The notes under the pieces are model-generated. The model saw nothing but the letters and a program-made list of their open reading frames with translations. It ran no database searches and was not told where the DNA came from. This document shows, piece after piece, positions 1-5,548 of a stretch of DNA of 5,548 nt. The stretch lies in assembly GCF_937949835.1 (NCBI RefSeq), contig NZ_CALEDC010000206.1, forward strand, positions 1-5,548, in the 5' to 3' direction. Numbering within the stretch: position 1 is the first letter of the stretch; every line of letters begins with the position of its first letter. The position numbers were made by a program, and so were the translations under genes. This DNA is from an uncultured Campylobacter sp. GTDB taxonomy: Bacteria > Campylobacterota > Campylobacteria > Campylobacterales > Campylobacteraceae.

Positions 1-40
1 CCCCTCAAGATAGCGTGTCTACCAATTCCACCACGGTCGC
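1..40 (-). tRNA. tRNA-Leu (anticodon GAG), 5' part only
   Basis: Read on the minus strand, the gene begins at position 40 with the acceptor strand GCGACCG, then TG and a D arm containing GGAATTGGTAGACAC, a pattern typical of bacterial leucine tRNAs. The anticodon stem starts with CTATC and the loop reads TTGAGGG, placing the anticodon GAG at positions 4-6. It should read CUU/CUC leucine codons. The window ends inside the anticodon arm, so the variable arm, T arm and 3' end are not visible. The identity rests on the D-arm pattern and the loop; the missing half prevents a full cloverleaf check. Confidence 0.9.
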
Positions 41-71
41 ATAAATTTTAAAGCTTGATCTTAAGCCTTGA

Positions 72-77
72 ATTATA
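72..77 (-). promoter_or_regulatory. candidate -10 box for tRNA-Leu
   Basis: The minus strand reads TATAAT here, a perfect sigma-70 -10 hexamer, about 31 nt upstream of the tRNA 5' end. No -35 match is seen at the usual distance, because that region is occupied by the atpE terminator hairpin. Campylobacter sigma-70 promoters are known to depend little on a -35 element. The surrounding DNA is AT-rich, so a chance match is possible. Confidence 0.45.
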
Positions 78-85
78 TAAGTTTA

Positions 86-105
86 AAGCCCGATTTCTCG
101 GGCTT
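86..105 (-). terminator. hairpin terminator after atpE
   Basis: A perfect 8-bp inverted repeat (AAGCCCGA / TCGGGCTT on the plus strand) with a 4-nt loop begins 4 bp after the atpE stop codon. On the minus strand it is followed by only a short T run (TTTAAAC) and then AT-rich sequence, so it is a modest intrinsic terminator. Position and stem strength make it the likely end of the atpE transcript. Confidence 0.7.
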
Positions 106-109
106 AGGA

Positions 110-448
110 TTATTTTGCAGCAGCCGCAAGACCTTCTGTTATGAAAGGGTTTGCAAAAAGCAAGACGAATGAAACAACCAACGCATAGATAACCTGCGCT
201 TCGATCATAGCAAGCGAAATATACATCGTAGTCGATAGTTTGCTAGCTACGCTCGGATTTCTAGCGATGCCGTTAAGCGTCGCACTAGCGGCATTTCCCA
301 TACCTAATGCGCCACCCAAAGCGGCTAGACCTAAAACGACTGCAACGGTAATTGCAGAAAAAGAAACGATCTGAGTGTAAGCGCTTAGCTGCTCGCTAGC
401 GAAAGCCGCGCCGCAAAGCGCAAATAACAATACAAGAACTTTTTTCAT
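110..448 (-). CDS. atpE: F1Fo ATP synthase subunit c
   Basis: This is the proteolipid of the membrane c-ring, which carries ions through Fo and turns the rotor to drive ATP synthesis. The 112-residue product starts MKKVLVLLFALCGAAFA, a signal-peptide-like segment with an AFA-S cleavage pattern. Helix 1 follows at about 27-56 with a glycine-rich face (GGALGMGN), then the polar loop with R63-N64-P65 that contacts the F1 stalk, then helix 2 at about 70-100. E83 in AMIEAQVIYAL is the ion-binding carboxylate. The Ser-Thr next to the glutamate in Na+-binding rings is absent, so proton coupling is inferred. The start at 448 is chosen over an in-frame ATG at 460 because GGAGA lies 5 nt upstream of it and overlaps the earlier ATG. 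The gene stands alone, away from other atp genes, as is usual in Campylobacterota. It lies between leuA and a tRNA-Leu, with a hairpin terminator just downstream. Confidence 0.96.
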   Translation of the reverse strand: MKKVLVLLFALCGAAFASEQLSAYTQIVSFSAITVAVVLGLAALGGALGMGNAASATLNGIARNPSVASKLSTTMYISLAMIEAQVIYALVVSFVLLFANPFITEGLAAAAK

Positions 449-453
449 AAAAG

Positions 454-458
454 TCTCC
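454..458 (-). promoter_or_regulatory. atpE ribosome binding site
   Basis: GGAGA on the minus strand, 5 nt before the ATG at 446-448. It includes the last base of the upstream in-frame ATG (458-460), so that ATG cannot use it. This decides the atpE start. Confidence 0.8.
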
Positions 459-520
459 ATAAATAAATTTTAAAACAAGTTTCGGCTCAATACCCCCTAC
501 TCCAACGTTTTAAGTGTGAA

Positions 521-526
521 ATATTA
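521..526 (-). promoter_or_regulatory. candidate -10 region for atpE
   Basis: The minus strand reads TTTTAATAATATTTC here, giving a TAATAT hexamer in a T/A-rich stretch typical of Campylobacter promoters; no -35 match is visible. A start about 7 nt downstream would give a leader of roughly 65 nt. Promoter activity is expected because leuA and atpE are functionally unrelated and 157 bp apart, but the exact hexamer is uncertain. Confidence 0.35.
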
Positions 527-556
527 TTAAAATTTTGCTTTTGATTTGTTTAATCT

Positions 557-590
557 GGCGGAATTTGCGTTAAATTTAACAAATCCCGCC
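557..590 (-). other. stem-loop after leuA, possible transcript end
   Basis: GGCGGGATTTG pairs with CAAATTCCGCC (11 positions, one of them a G-U pair) around a 12-nt loop that contains TTAAATTTAA. It begins 15 bp after the leuA stop. No T run follows on the minus strand, so it does not meet the usual definition of an intrinsic terminator. It may instead protect the mRNA 3' end or be a weak terminator. Confidence 0.4.
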
Positions 591-605
591 GTACACGCCA
601 ACATC

Positions 606-2120
606 TTAACGTTTAGCGTCCAAATATGTATTTAGCGCCGCAACGTAGGCCTTTGCAGACGCTAGCATCGTATCTACGTCAAGTCCTCTGCCGATGATGG
701 CGCCCTCGCCCGCAAATTCCACCTTGACAGTTACTTTTGCCAGTGCGTCTTTGCCCTGTGAGACCGCCTTTACTTGATAATCCTTCAGGCTGCCGCTGAT
801 ACCGCTTATACGATCTATCGCTTTAAATATCGCATCCACGCCGCCGTTTCCAAGCGCGCTATCGCTTAAAATTTCATCCTTATACCTTAGCGTAAGTGCG
901 GTGCTAGCGTGTCCTTTGTTGCAGCTATTGGAGCTTAAAACCAGCACTTCGTAGGTCTTTTCGGCTCCCACGAACTCATCGTTTACGAGTTCTCTAATAT
1001 CCTCGTCGAAAACGTCCTTTTTGCTATCTGCGAGCGCTTTAAATTTATTAAACGCGATCTCAATCTGCTCGTTGCTAAGCTCATATCCTAAAGATACCAG
1101 CTTATCTTTAAAGGCGTGACGGCCGCTGTGTTTGCCCAGTACGAGCGAGTTTTTATCAAGCCCGATATCCTCGGCGTGCATGATCTCATAAGTTTCTTTG
1201 TGCTTTAACACGCCGTCTTGATGGATGCCGCTTTCATGCGCGAAGGCGTTTTTGCCCACGATCGCTTTATTAGGCTGCGGCTCGATGCCGGTAATACTCG
1301 CGACTAGGCGGCTGGATGGATAAATTTCTTTCAAATTTATATCGGTATAAAGCGGCGCAAATTTATCTTTGCGCGTCTTGATCGCCATTACGATCTCCTC
1401 CAGCGCCGCGTTGCCCGCCCGCTCGCCGATACCGTTTATCGTACATTCGACCTGTCTGGCTCCTGCCAAGATAGCGGCTAAGGAATTTACGGTAGCCATA
1501 CCGAGATCGTTGTGGTTATGCACCGAAACTACGGCGCGCTCGCCGATAAGCTTAACGATCTCGCCTATGCGCGCAGTGATCTCATCCGGATAGAGATAGC
1601 CTACCGTATCGGGGATATTTATGGTGGAGGCCCCTGCGCTTATCGCGGCGTCGCAGATCTCTTTTAAAAAACCCATATCGCTTCTGCACGCATCCTCGCA
1701 GCTAAACTCCACGTCATCGCATAGACTTTTTGCGTATTGCACAGACTCTACGGCGCGCTTTATGACCTCTTGCGGCTGCATTTTAAGTTTAAATTCCATA
1801 TGGATGGGGCTTGTGGCGATGAAGGTGTGGATGCGCCCGAGCTTCGCGCCCTTTATCGCTTCGCCCGCAGCCTTGATATCTTTTTCTAAAGCGCGCGCAA
1901 GCGAACAGACGCGAGCCTTGCTAACGGCGCCGGCGATCTTTTCTATCGCGTCAAAATCGCCTGGGCTCGCCGCCGCGAAACCCGCCTCGATAACATCTAC
2001 GCCCAGCTTTTCAAGCTGTAACGCAAGATGGATCTTCTCATCCGTATTCATCGACGCTCCGGGGCTTTGCTCGCCGTCACGAAGCGTCGTATCGAAGATT
2101 ATGATTTTATTTTTGTCCAT
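606..2120 (-). CDS. leuA: 2-isopropylmalate synthase
   Basis: Catalyses the first committed step of leucine synthesis: acetyl-CoA plus 2-oxoisovalerate gives 2-isopropylmalate, in the cytoplasm. The 504-residue product has the usual type 1 LeuA length. The TIM-barrel catalytic domain opens with [10 protein letters not shown] (R14, D15, E17), continues with NIPDTVGY (169-175) and HNHNDLGMA (metal ligands H201 and H203), and GIGERAGN (230-237). The linker carries [10 protein letters not shown] (294-303), also diagnostic. The C-terminal part (about 385-500) with [16 protein letters not shown] (477-492) is the leucine-sensing regulatory domain, so feedback inhibition by leucine is expected. The start at 2120 is preferred over an in-frame TTG at 2135, because AAGGA sits 6 nt before this ATG. 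Homocitrate or citramalate synthase are less likely given the length and motifs. No leuB, leuC or leuD is in the window. A TATAAT box lies upstream. Confidence 0.95.
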   Translation of the reverse strand: MDKNKIIIFDTTLRDGEQSPGASMNTDEKIHLALQLEKLGVDVIEAGFAAASPGDFDAIEKIAGAVSKARVCSLARALEKDIKAAGEAIKGAKLGRIHTFIATSPIHMEFKLKMQPQEVIKRAVESVQYAKSLCDDVEFSCEDACRSDMGFLKEICDAAISAGASTINIPDTVGYLYPDEITARIGEIVKLIGERAVVSVHNHNDLGMATVNSLAAILAGARQVECTINGIGERAGNAALEEIVMAIKTRKDKFAPLYTDINLKEIYPSSRLVASITGIEPQPNKAIVGKNAFAHESGIHQDGVLKHKETYEIMHAEDIGLDKNSLVLGKHSGRHAFKDKLVSLGYELSNEQIEIAFNKFKALADSKKDVFDEDIRELVNDEFVGAEKTYEVLVLSSNSCNKGHASTALTLRYKDEILSDSALGNGGVDAIFKAIDRISGISGSLKDYQVKAVSQGKDALAKVTVKVEFAGEGAIIGRGLDVDTMLASAKAYVAALNTYLDAKR

Positions 2121-2126
2121 TACAAG

Positions 2127-2131
2127 TCCTT
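2127..2131 (-). promoter_or_regulatory. leuA ribosome binding site
   Basis: AAGGA on the minus strand, 6 nt before the ATG at 2118-2120. The alternative in-frame TTG start (2133-2135) lies upstream of this site and has no site of its own in view, so the ATG is taken as the start. Confidence 0.8.
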
Positions 2132-2154
2132 TCAAAGCGTTAAAATTTGACGAA

Positions 2155-2160
2155 ATTATA
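2155..2160 (-). promoter_or_regulatory. candidate leuA promoter (-10)
   Basis: The minus strand reads GCTATAATTTCG, a perfect TATAAT preceded by GC. Transcription would begin near 2148, about 28 nt before the leuA ATG. No good -35 is seen at 16-18 nt; a TTGTTT lies 14 nt upstream, too close. This suggests leuA is transcribed separately from pssA, which fits their unrelated roles. Confidence 0.55.
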
Positions 2161-2187
2161 GCCGCGCAAGCTTAAAACAATCGCGGC
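2161..2187 (-). repeat. inverted repeat abutting the leuA -10 box
   Basis: GCCGCG and CGCGGC (6-bp arms, 15-nt spacer containing AAGCTT) lie directly upstream of the TATAAT and cover the place where a -35 would be. It could be an operator-like site, or the 3' hairpin of the pssA transcript, which ends 18 bp earlier. No T run follows. The inverted repeat is certain; its role is inference. Confidence 0.4.
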
Positions 2188-2204
2188 GATAAACATATCT
2201 GAGA

Positions 2205-2954
2205 TTATTTCGCCGTTTCCTCAGGTTTGTCTTTTTTATGAAATTTAGCCGCGCTTAAATTTAAAGCTCCGCGAACCAAACCGTAAACGATATAAACTAA
2301 AGTGAGCACCGCCGGGAATTCCAGCCTGAAAAGATATAAAAGCGAGAAAAATACGACGATTAGAAGCACTAAAATTTTAATCGCGTTGGGGCGCTTTAGG
2401 CTGATCTTTTTAAAGCTTGGAAAGCGGATGTTGCTGACCATCAAAAACGATAGCGCCGCCATTGCGATGATCAAAAATACGCCAAATCCTTTGGAGAGCT
2501 CATATTTTAGATAAATTCCGATCCAAAACGCCATCGTAATCGCTGCCGTTGGTATCGGCAGCCCGATAAAAACGCTAGGCTCGTAGGTGCCCGTGGGGAC
2601 GTTGAATCGCGCCAGCCTGATCGCGCCGAAAACCACGTAAAGTGCTGCTACGAGCGAGCCGACCTTACCGTAATCGTGCCCGACCGCGCAGTAAAATAGC
2701 AGCGCCGGCGCGACGCCGAAAGCAACGATATCCGCAAGGCTATCGAACTCCACGCCGAATTTCGACGTCGCATGCGTTAGCCTCGCCACGCGGCCGTCAA
2801 GCCCGTCGCAGATCAAGGATAAAATGATATAAAAGATCGCGGCGCTGAAGTTGCCTTTGATCGTAGAAATTATGCTGATAACCGCCAAAAAAGCACTTGC
2901 CGCCGTGAAAAAATTCGGCAATATATAGATCAATTTTCCCTTTTCCTCTTCCAT
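2205..2954 (-). CDS. pssA: CDP-diacylglycerol-serine O-phosphatidyltransferase
   Basis: An inner-membrane enzyme that joins serine to CDP-diacylglycerol, giving phosphatidylserine, the precursor of phosphatidylethanolamine. The 249-residue product carries the full CDP-alcohol phosphotransferase signature: D50-x2-D53-G54-x2-A57-R58-x8-G67-x3-D71-x3-D75. The four aspartates bind the metal and activate the serine nucleophile. Hydrophobic segments at about 8-30, 35-48, 76-92, 97-113, 128-148, 157-175, 192-209 and 213-230 fit a polytopic protein; the tail is charged (KFHKKDKPEE). The opening KLIYILPNFFTAAS and the SKFGVEFDSLADIVAFG stretch are typical of the bacterial PssA subclass rather than PgsA. 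The ribosome site is weak (AAAGAG, 6 nt from the ATG), but no other start is plausible because family homology begins at residue 8. It lies 126 bp after ftsH; a psd gene is not in the window. Confidence 0.94.
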   Translation of the reverse strand: MEEEKGKLIYILPNFFTAASAFLAVISIISTIKGNFSAAIFYIILSLICDGLDGRVARLTHATSKFGVEFDSLADIVAFGVAPALLFYCAVGHDYGKVGSLVAALYVVFGAIRLARFNVPTGTYEPSVFIGLPIPTAAITMAFWIGIYLKYELSKGFGVFLIIAMAALSFLMVSNIRFPSFKKISLKRPNAIKILVLLIVVFFSLLYLFRLEFPAVLTLVYIVYGLVRGALNLSAAKFHKKDKPEETAK

Positions 2955-2965
2955 CTCTTACTCTT

Positions 2966-3046
2966 TAAATTTTATTTTTGCACCGCTTTTCGTTCGGTGC
3001 CGCGGATCGCGCATAAAGCATTTTAGCGCGACCTTCTTAAAATTTA
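2966..3046 (-). repeat. hairpin-rich intergenic unit, possible dispersed repeat
   Basis: Most of the ftsH-pssA gap is an 81-bp unit bounded by 9-bp inverted ends (TAAATTTTA at 2966-2974, TAAAATTTA at 3038-3046). Inside are two hairpins: GCACCG/CGGTGC (2980-3000, 9-nt loop) and TCGCGC plus TAAA/TTTA with one bulged base (3007-3031, 4-nt loop). No gene is visible. The layout resembles a small REP or MITE-like element, but only one copy is in the window, and AAATTT-containing ends are common in this genome, so the ends may be chance. Confidence 0.35.
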
Positions 3047-3067
3047 GCCCTAAGTTCTTGCCCTGCG

Positions 3068-3090
3068 CGAGGCTTTAAATTTAAGCCTCG
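3068..3090 (-). other. stem-loop spanning the ftsH stop codon
   Basis: CGAGGCTT and AAGCCTCG form a perfect 8-bp stem with a 7-nt loop. The left arm in transcript order covers the last codons and part of the stop codon of ftsH. On the minus strand it is followed by CGCAGGGC, not by T residues, so it is not a classical terminator. It may mark or protect the 3' end of ftsH mRNA, or reduce read-through into pssA. Confidence 0.4.
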
Positions 3091-5030
3091 TTCTTTGCGC
3101 TTTCGATATCGTCGTTAGCGCCTAAATTTCGCACCAGCCGGGTAGGCATGCCGTTATCTTTTTCAAATTTGGAGATGATCTCTACGATCTGCTCGCCAGA
3201 GACAGTCTCCTTCTCATACAGCGCCTTTACCATCTCCTCAATCGCCGGAGCGTAGGTCCTTAGCGTCTCTTTCACTGCCGCATAGCGCTCATCCAGCGTC
3301 TTGCGGACATATTCGTCGATCTTAACCGCCGTTACCTCGCTGTAATCCTTGATGCTCTGTCCGCCGTTTAGGAAGGAATACTGCTGCTTTTCTAGCACCG
3401 CAAGCCCGAGAGCCTCGGTCATTCCGACCTGAGTAGCCATAAATTTAAGCATATCGGTAGCGCGCTGCAAATCATTACCTGCTCCGTCGGTGATCTCGCC
3501 CAAAAACACATCCTCCGCCGCGCGCCCCGCCAAAAACGTATCGATCTCGGCAAAAATTTCATGGCGCTGGTGCAGGTATCTATTTTCAAATGGCGAATTT
3601 AGCGTGTATCCCGCGGCGCTCAATCCGCGCGGTACGATAGTTACTTTAGATACGGGCATCGCGCCTTTGGTAAGCTCGGCGATGAGCGCATGGCCGCTTT
3701 CGTGGTAGGCGACGATTCGCTTTTCGATCGGGCTTACGCGGCGCGATTTTTTAGCCAGTCCGATACCGACGCGCTCGATCGCTTCGAGCAGGTCTTTTTG
3801 CTCGACCTCCGCCTTTGCCTCGCGACCCGCTAAAAGCGCGGCTTCGTTGATGATGTTTGCAAGATCGGCTCCCGCAAAGCCCACGGTAAGGCGCGCGATC
3901 TCTTCGATATCGATATCGCGAGCAAATTTAACGTCGCGCATATGCACCTTCAAAATCGCCATTCTGCCGTCAAAATCGGGTCTATCGACCAAAACCTGCC
4001 TATCGAATCTGCCCGGACGCAGAAGCGCCGCATCCAGCGTCTCCGGGCGGTTGGTAGCCGCAAGGACGATCACCGGGCTTGATTCCGAGCCGAAGCCGTC
4101 CATCTCGGCAAGCAGCTGATTTAGCGTCTGTTCGCGCTCGTCGTTACCGCCGCCGATACCGCCTGCGGTTCTGCTTTTGCCGATCGCGTCGATCTCGTCG
4201 ATGAAAACGATCGCCGGAGCCTGCTTTTTAGCGTTATCAAATAGATCGCGCACCCTGCTAGCGCCCACGCCTACGAACATCTCGATGAAGCTGGAGCCCG
4301 ATACCGAAAAAAACGGCACGTCCGCTTCGCCCGCAACCGCCTTGGCTAGCAGCGTCTTACCCGTGCCCGGAGGTCCAACCAAAAGAACGCCTTTTGGAAT
4401 TTTAGCTCCGAGACTGATATATCGCTCGGGGTTTTTTAAGAAATCTACGATCTCCTTAACCTCCTCTTTCGCCTCTTCGACGCCCGCGACATCGCTAAAT
4501 TTAACCTTCGGCTTTTCGGCGCTTACCAGGTTTTTAGAGCTTCCGATGCCGAGCACGCCGCCGCCCATATTGCGCTGCATGCGGTTGGCTAAAAACATCC
4601 AAATTCCAAAGAAAATCACGAGCGGCAAGACCCAGCTAAAGAGCAGATCGGTTAAAAAGTTGCTCTCGTTATACGCGCCGTATGGAATTTTGCGCGATTC
4701 TAAAATTTGAACTAGCTCGGGATCATCCACGCGCTTGGCGGTGTAGATTACGTTGCCGACTTGCGCTTTAATCGTGGAGCTTCCGATGGAAACCATGCTT
4801 ACTTGGGAGTTTTTGATCTGCGATTTTAGCTCGGAGTAAGTTACGTTTCTACTCTCGCCCGAGACGGAGCCCAGCACTCCACCACTATCAAATCCGCCAC
4901 TTGGGGATATCGCTTTAAACACGACTATCAAAATAAGCGCGAAAATTATAAAAACGCCGATCGGATTTTTATTAAAAAAATTGTTTCCGCCGCCGTTTTG
5001 AGGGGGTTGATTATTTAAGTTGTTATTCAT
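3081..5030 (-). CDS. ftsH: ATP-dependent zinc metalloprotease FtsH
   Basis: A membrane-anchored hexameric AAA+ protease that extracts and degrades unassembled or damaged membrane proteins and some soluble regulators. The 649 residues match the family length. In order: an Asn/Gly-rich cytoplasmic leader (1-20), TM1 (about 23-41), a periplasmic domain (about 43-126), TM2 (about 127-147), then the AAA+ module. This has Walker A GPPGTGKT (219-226), pore loop FVG (252-254), Walker B with D278-E279, and the second region of homology [19 protein letters not shown] (325-343) with arginines R338 and R341. The protease domain has HESGH (443-447) and a third zinc ligand D520 in GAGNDLQRA. All catalytic residues are present. 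A strong AAGGA lies 4 nt before the ATG. The ATG overlaps the prmA stop (ATGA), so the two genes are probably translationally coupled. Confidence 0.97.
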   Translation of the reverse strand: MNNNLNNQPPQNGGGNNFFNKNPIGVFIIFALILIVVFKAISPSGGFDSGGVLGSVSGESRNVTYSELKSQIKNSQVSMVSIGSSTIKAQVGNVIYTAKRVDDPELVQILESRKIPYGAYNESNFLTDLLFSWVLPLVIFFGIWMFLANRMQRNMGGGVLGIGSSKNLVSAEKPKVKFSDVAGVEEAKEEVKEIVDFLKNPERYISLGAKIPKGVLLVGPPGTGKTLLAKAVAGEADVPFFSVSGSSFIEMFVGVGASRVRDLFDNAKKQAPAIVFIDEIDAIGKSRTAGGIGGGNDEREQTLNQLLAEMDGFGSESSPVIVLAATNRPETLDAALLRPGRFDRQVLVDRPDFDGRMAILKVHMRDVKFARDIDIEEIARLTVGFAGADLANIINEAALLAGREAKAEVEQKDLLEAIERVGIGLAKKSRRVSPIEKRIVAYHESGHALIAELTKGAMPVSKVTIVPRGLSAAGYTLNSPFENRYLHQRHEIFAEIDTFLAGRAAEDVFLGEITDGAGNDLQRATDMLKFMATQVGMTEALGLAVLEKQQYSFLNGGQSIKDYSEVTAVKIDEYVRKTLDERYAAVKETLRTYAPAIEEMVKALYEKETVSGEQIVEIISKFEKDNGMPTRLVRNLGANDDIESAKNEA

Positions 5031-5548
5031 ATCTTCCTTTCATAAACAAAGCTGAGCCATTCGTTTTGCTTTTTCATCTGCACGAAATTTAAATCCGAAA
5101 AGGCCTGCTCGATCCTATCTTTATATTTTTCTAAAATTCCCGACAGCACGAGCTTGCCGCCGGGCTTTAGCGCTTTTTTCAGATCCGCGCTTAGGATCAA
5201 AATCACGTCGGCGATTATATTTGCGACGACGAGATCAAACTGCGGCTGCGCGGCTGCGCTTGAGCCTTGCTCGTTTAAGCTTGAAACGCTGCCGAGCCAA
5301 ATTTTATCGATCTGCACGCCGTTTTTCTCGGCGTTTTGCTGCGTAGCGGCCACCGCCTGCTCATCGGTATCGCAAGCGCTTACCTTTGCGCCCAGTTTTT
5401 TCATCGCGATACTTAAAATTCCGCTGCCGCAGCCCACGTCAAGCGCGCTCATGCCATCGCGAGCGAGCTCGCTAAGTAGCGCCAGGCACATATTGGTGCT
5501 TTCGTGATGACCTGAACCGAACGCCAACGCAGGATCGATCAGCAGATC
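5027..5548 (-). CDS. prmA: ribosomal protein L11 methyltransferase, N-terminus missing
   Basis: A cytoplasmic SAM-dependent enzyme that methylates ribosomal protein L11. The reading frame is open to the window edge, giving 173 visible codons; the N-terminal substrate-binding part lies outside. Visible residues begin with LLIDPALAFGSGHHES, the PrmA hallmark usually written DPGxAFGTGxHxTT. SAM motif I is LDVGCGSG (about 36-43), followed by an acidic ribose-binding position in ACDTD, and ANII (about 109-112) as the later catalytic-side motif, then KPGGKLVLSGI. A TTG at 5525-5527 has been read as a start by simple ORF rules, but it falls inside the conserved motif and encodes an internal leucine. 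The stop overlaps the ftsH start. Other Rossmann methyltransferases share motif I, but the AFGSGHH stretch makes PrmA the clear choice. Confidence 0.92.
   Translation of the reverse strand, partial: DLLIDPALAFGSGHHESTNMCLALLSELARDGMSALDVGCGSGILSIAMKKLGAKVSACDTDEQAVAATQQNAEKNGVQIDKIWLGSVSSLNEQGSSAAAQPQFDLVVANIIADVILILSADLKKALKPGGKLVLSGILEKYKDRIEQAFSDLNFVQMKKQNEWLSFVYERKI
5035..5039 (-). promoter_or_regulatory. ftsH ribosome binding site inside prmA
   Basis: AAGGA on the minus strand, 4 nt before the ftsH ATG and wholly within the last codons of prmA. It supports the ATG at 5028-5030 and coupled translation through the ATGA overlap. Confidence 0.75.

Noticed and set aside
449..460. Four-residue extension of AtpE from an upstream ATG
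   Set aside because: The GGAGA ribosome site overlaps that ATG and serves the next one; the latter also starts the signal-like segment cleanly with MKK.
493..497. Run of five C (G on the minus strand) in the atpE leader as a phase-variable tract
   Set aside because: Campylobacter phase-variable tracts are normally about eight or more G/C; five is too short to slip often.
476..500. Possible sigma-54 promoter upstream of atpE (GGAGTAGGGGGTATTGAGC)
   Set aside because: The GG and GC pairs are not at the required -24/-12 spacing.
2121..2135. Five-residue N-terminal extension of LeuA from a TTG
   Set aside because: The AAGGA ribosome site overlaps the extension and is correctly spaced for the ATG at 2120.
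1621..2175. A 184-codon open frame on the plus strand opposite leuA
   Set aside because: It lies antisense to well-conserved leuA codons, reads as low-complexity Ser/Ala-rich sequence and matches no family that I recognise. The same applies to the other plus-strand frames opposite leuA, pssA, ftsH and prmA.
2958..3014. 18-codon basic frame MRDPRHRTKSGAKIKFKE ending 3 bp before pssA
   Set aside because: No ribosome site precedes it, and it overlaps the same hairpins. Coding is possible but unsupported; similar peptides repeated elsewhere in the genome would point to a DNA repeat rather than a gene.
2965..3021. 18-codon frame MLYARSAAPNEKRCKNKI in the ftsH-pssA gap
   Set aside because: A possible AAGAAGG site is 10 nt away, but the frame is covered by two hairpins and has no recognisable features. 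Non-coding structure explains it better.
5525..5527. TTG as the start of prmA
   Set aside because: The frame stays open upstream and encodes LLIDPA, the first part of the conserved PrmA motif, so the gene simply runs off the window.

Overview
The window looks like core chromosome from a member of the Campylobacterota, most likely a Campylobacter. Evidence is the AtpE type (N-terminal signal-like segment, stand-alone gene), the prmA-ftsH-pssA order, and the FtsH and PssA sequences. The base composition is richer in G+C than C. jejuni (by eye, close to half), which suggests one of the oral species such as the C. gracilis/showae/rectus group. I cannot fix the species from sequence alone.

Every gene I can support lies on the minus strand, so transcription runs from right to left. 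From the right edge: a 5'-truncated prmA (ribosomal protein L11 methyltransferase), whose stop overlaps the ftsH start by ATGA. Then come ftsH (membrane AAA+ zinc protease), a 126-bp gap full of inverted repeats, and pssA (phosphatidylserine synthase). A short gap carrying a good -10 box follows, then leuA (2-isopropylmalate synthase). A 157-bp gap with a stem-loop and a probable promoter leads to atpE (c-ring subunit of the F1Fo ATP synthase). A hairpin terminator, a TATAAT box and the 5' half of a tRNA-Leu(GAG) gene close the left edge.

The genes cover unrelated housekeeping roles: translation modification, membrane protein quality control, phospholipid synthesis, leucine synthesis, energy conversion and a leucine tRNA. 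prmA, ftsH and perhaps pssA read like one transcript. leuA, atpE and the tRNA appear to have promoters of their own.

I found no undescribed multi-gene system. The parts most worth a second look are non-coding: an 81-bp hairpin-rich unit with short terminal inverted repeats between ftsH and pssA, which may be a dispersed repeat; an inverted repeat overlapping the leuA promoter; and a strong excess of the hexamer AAATTT across the window.
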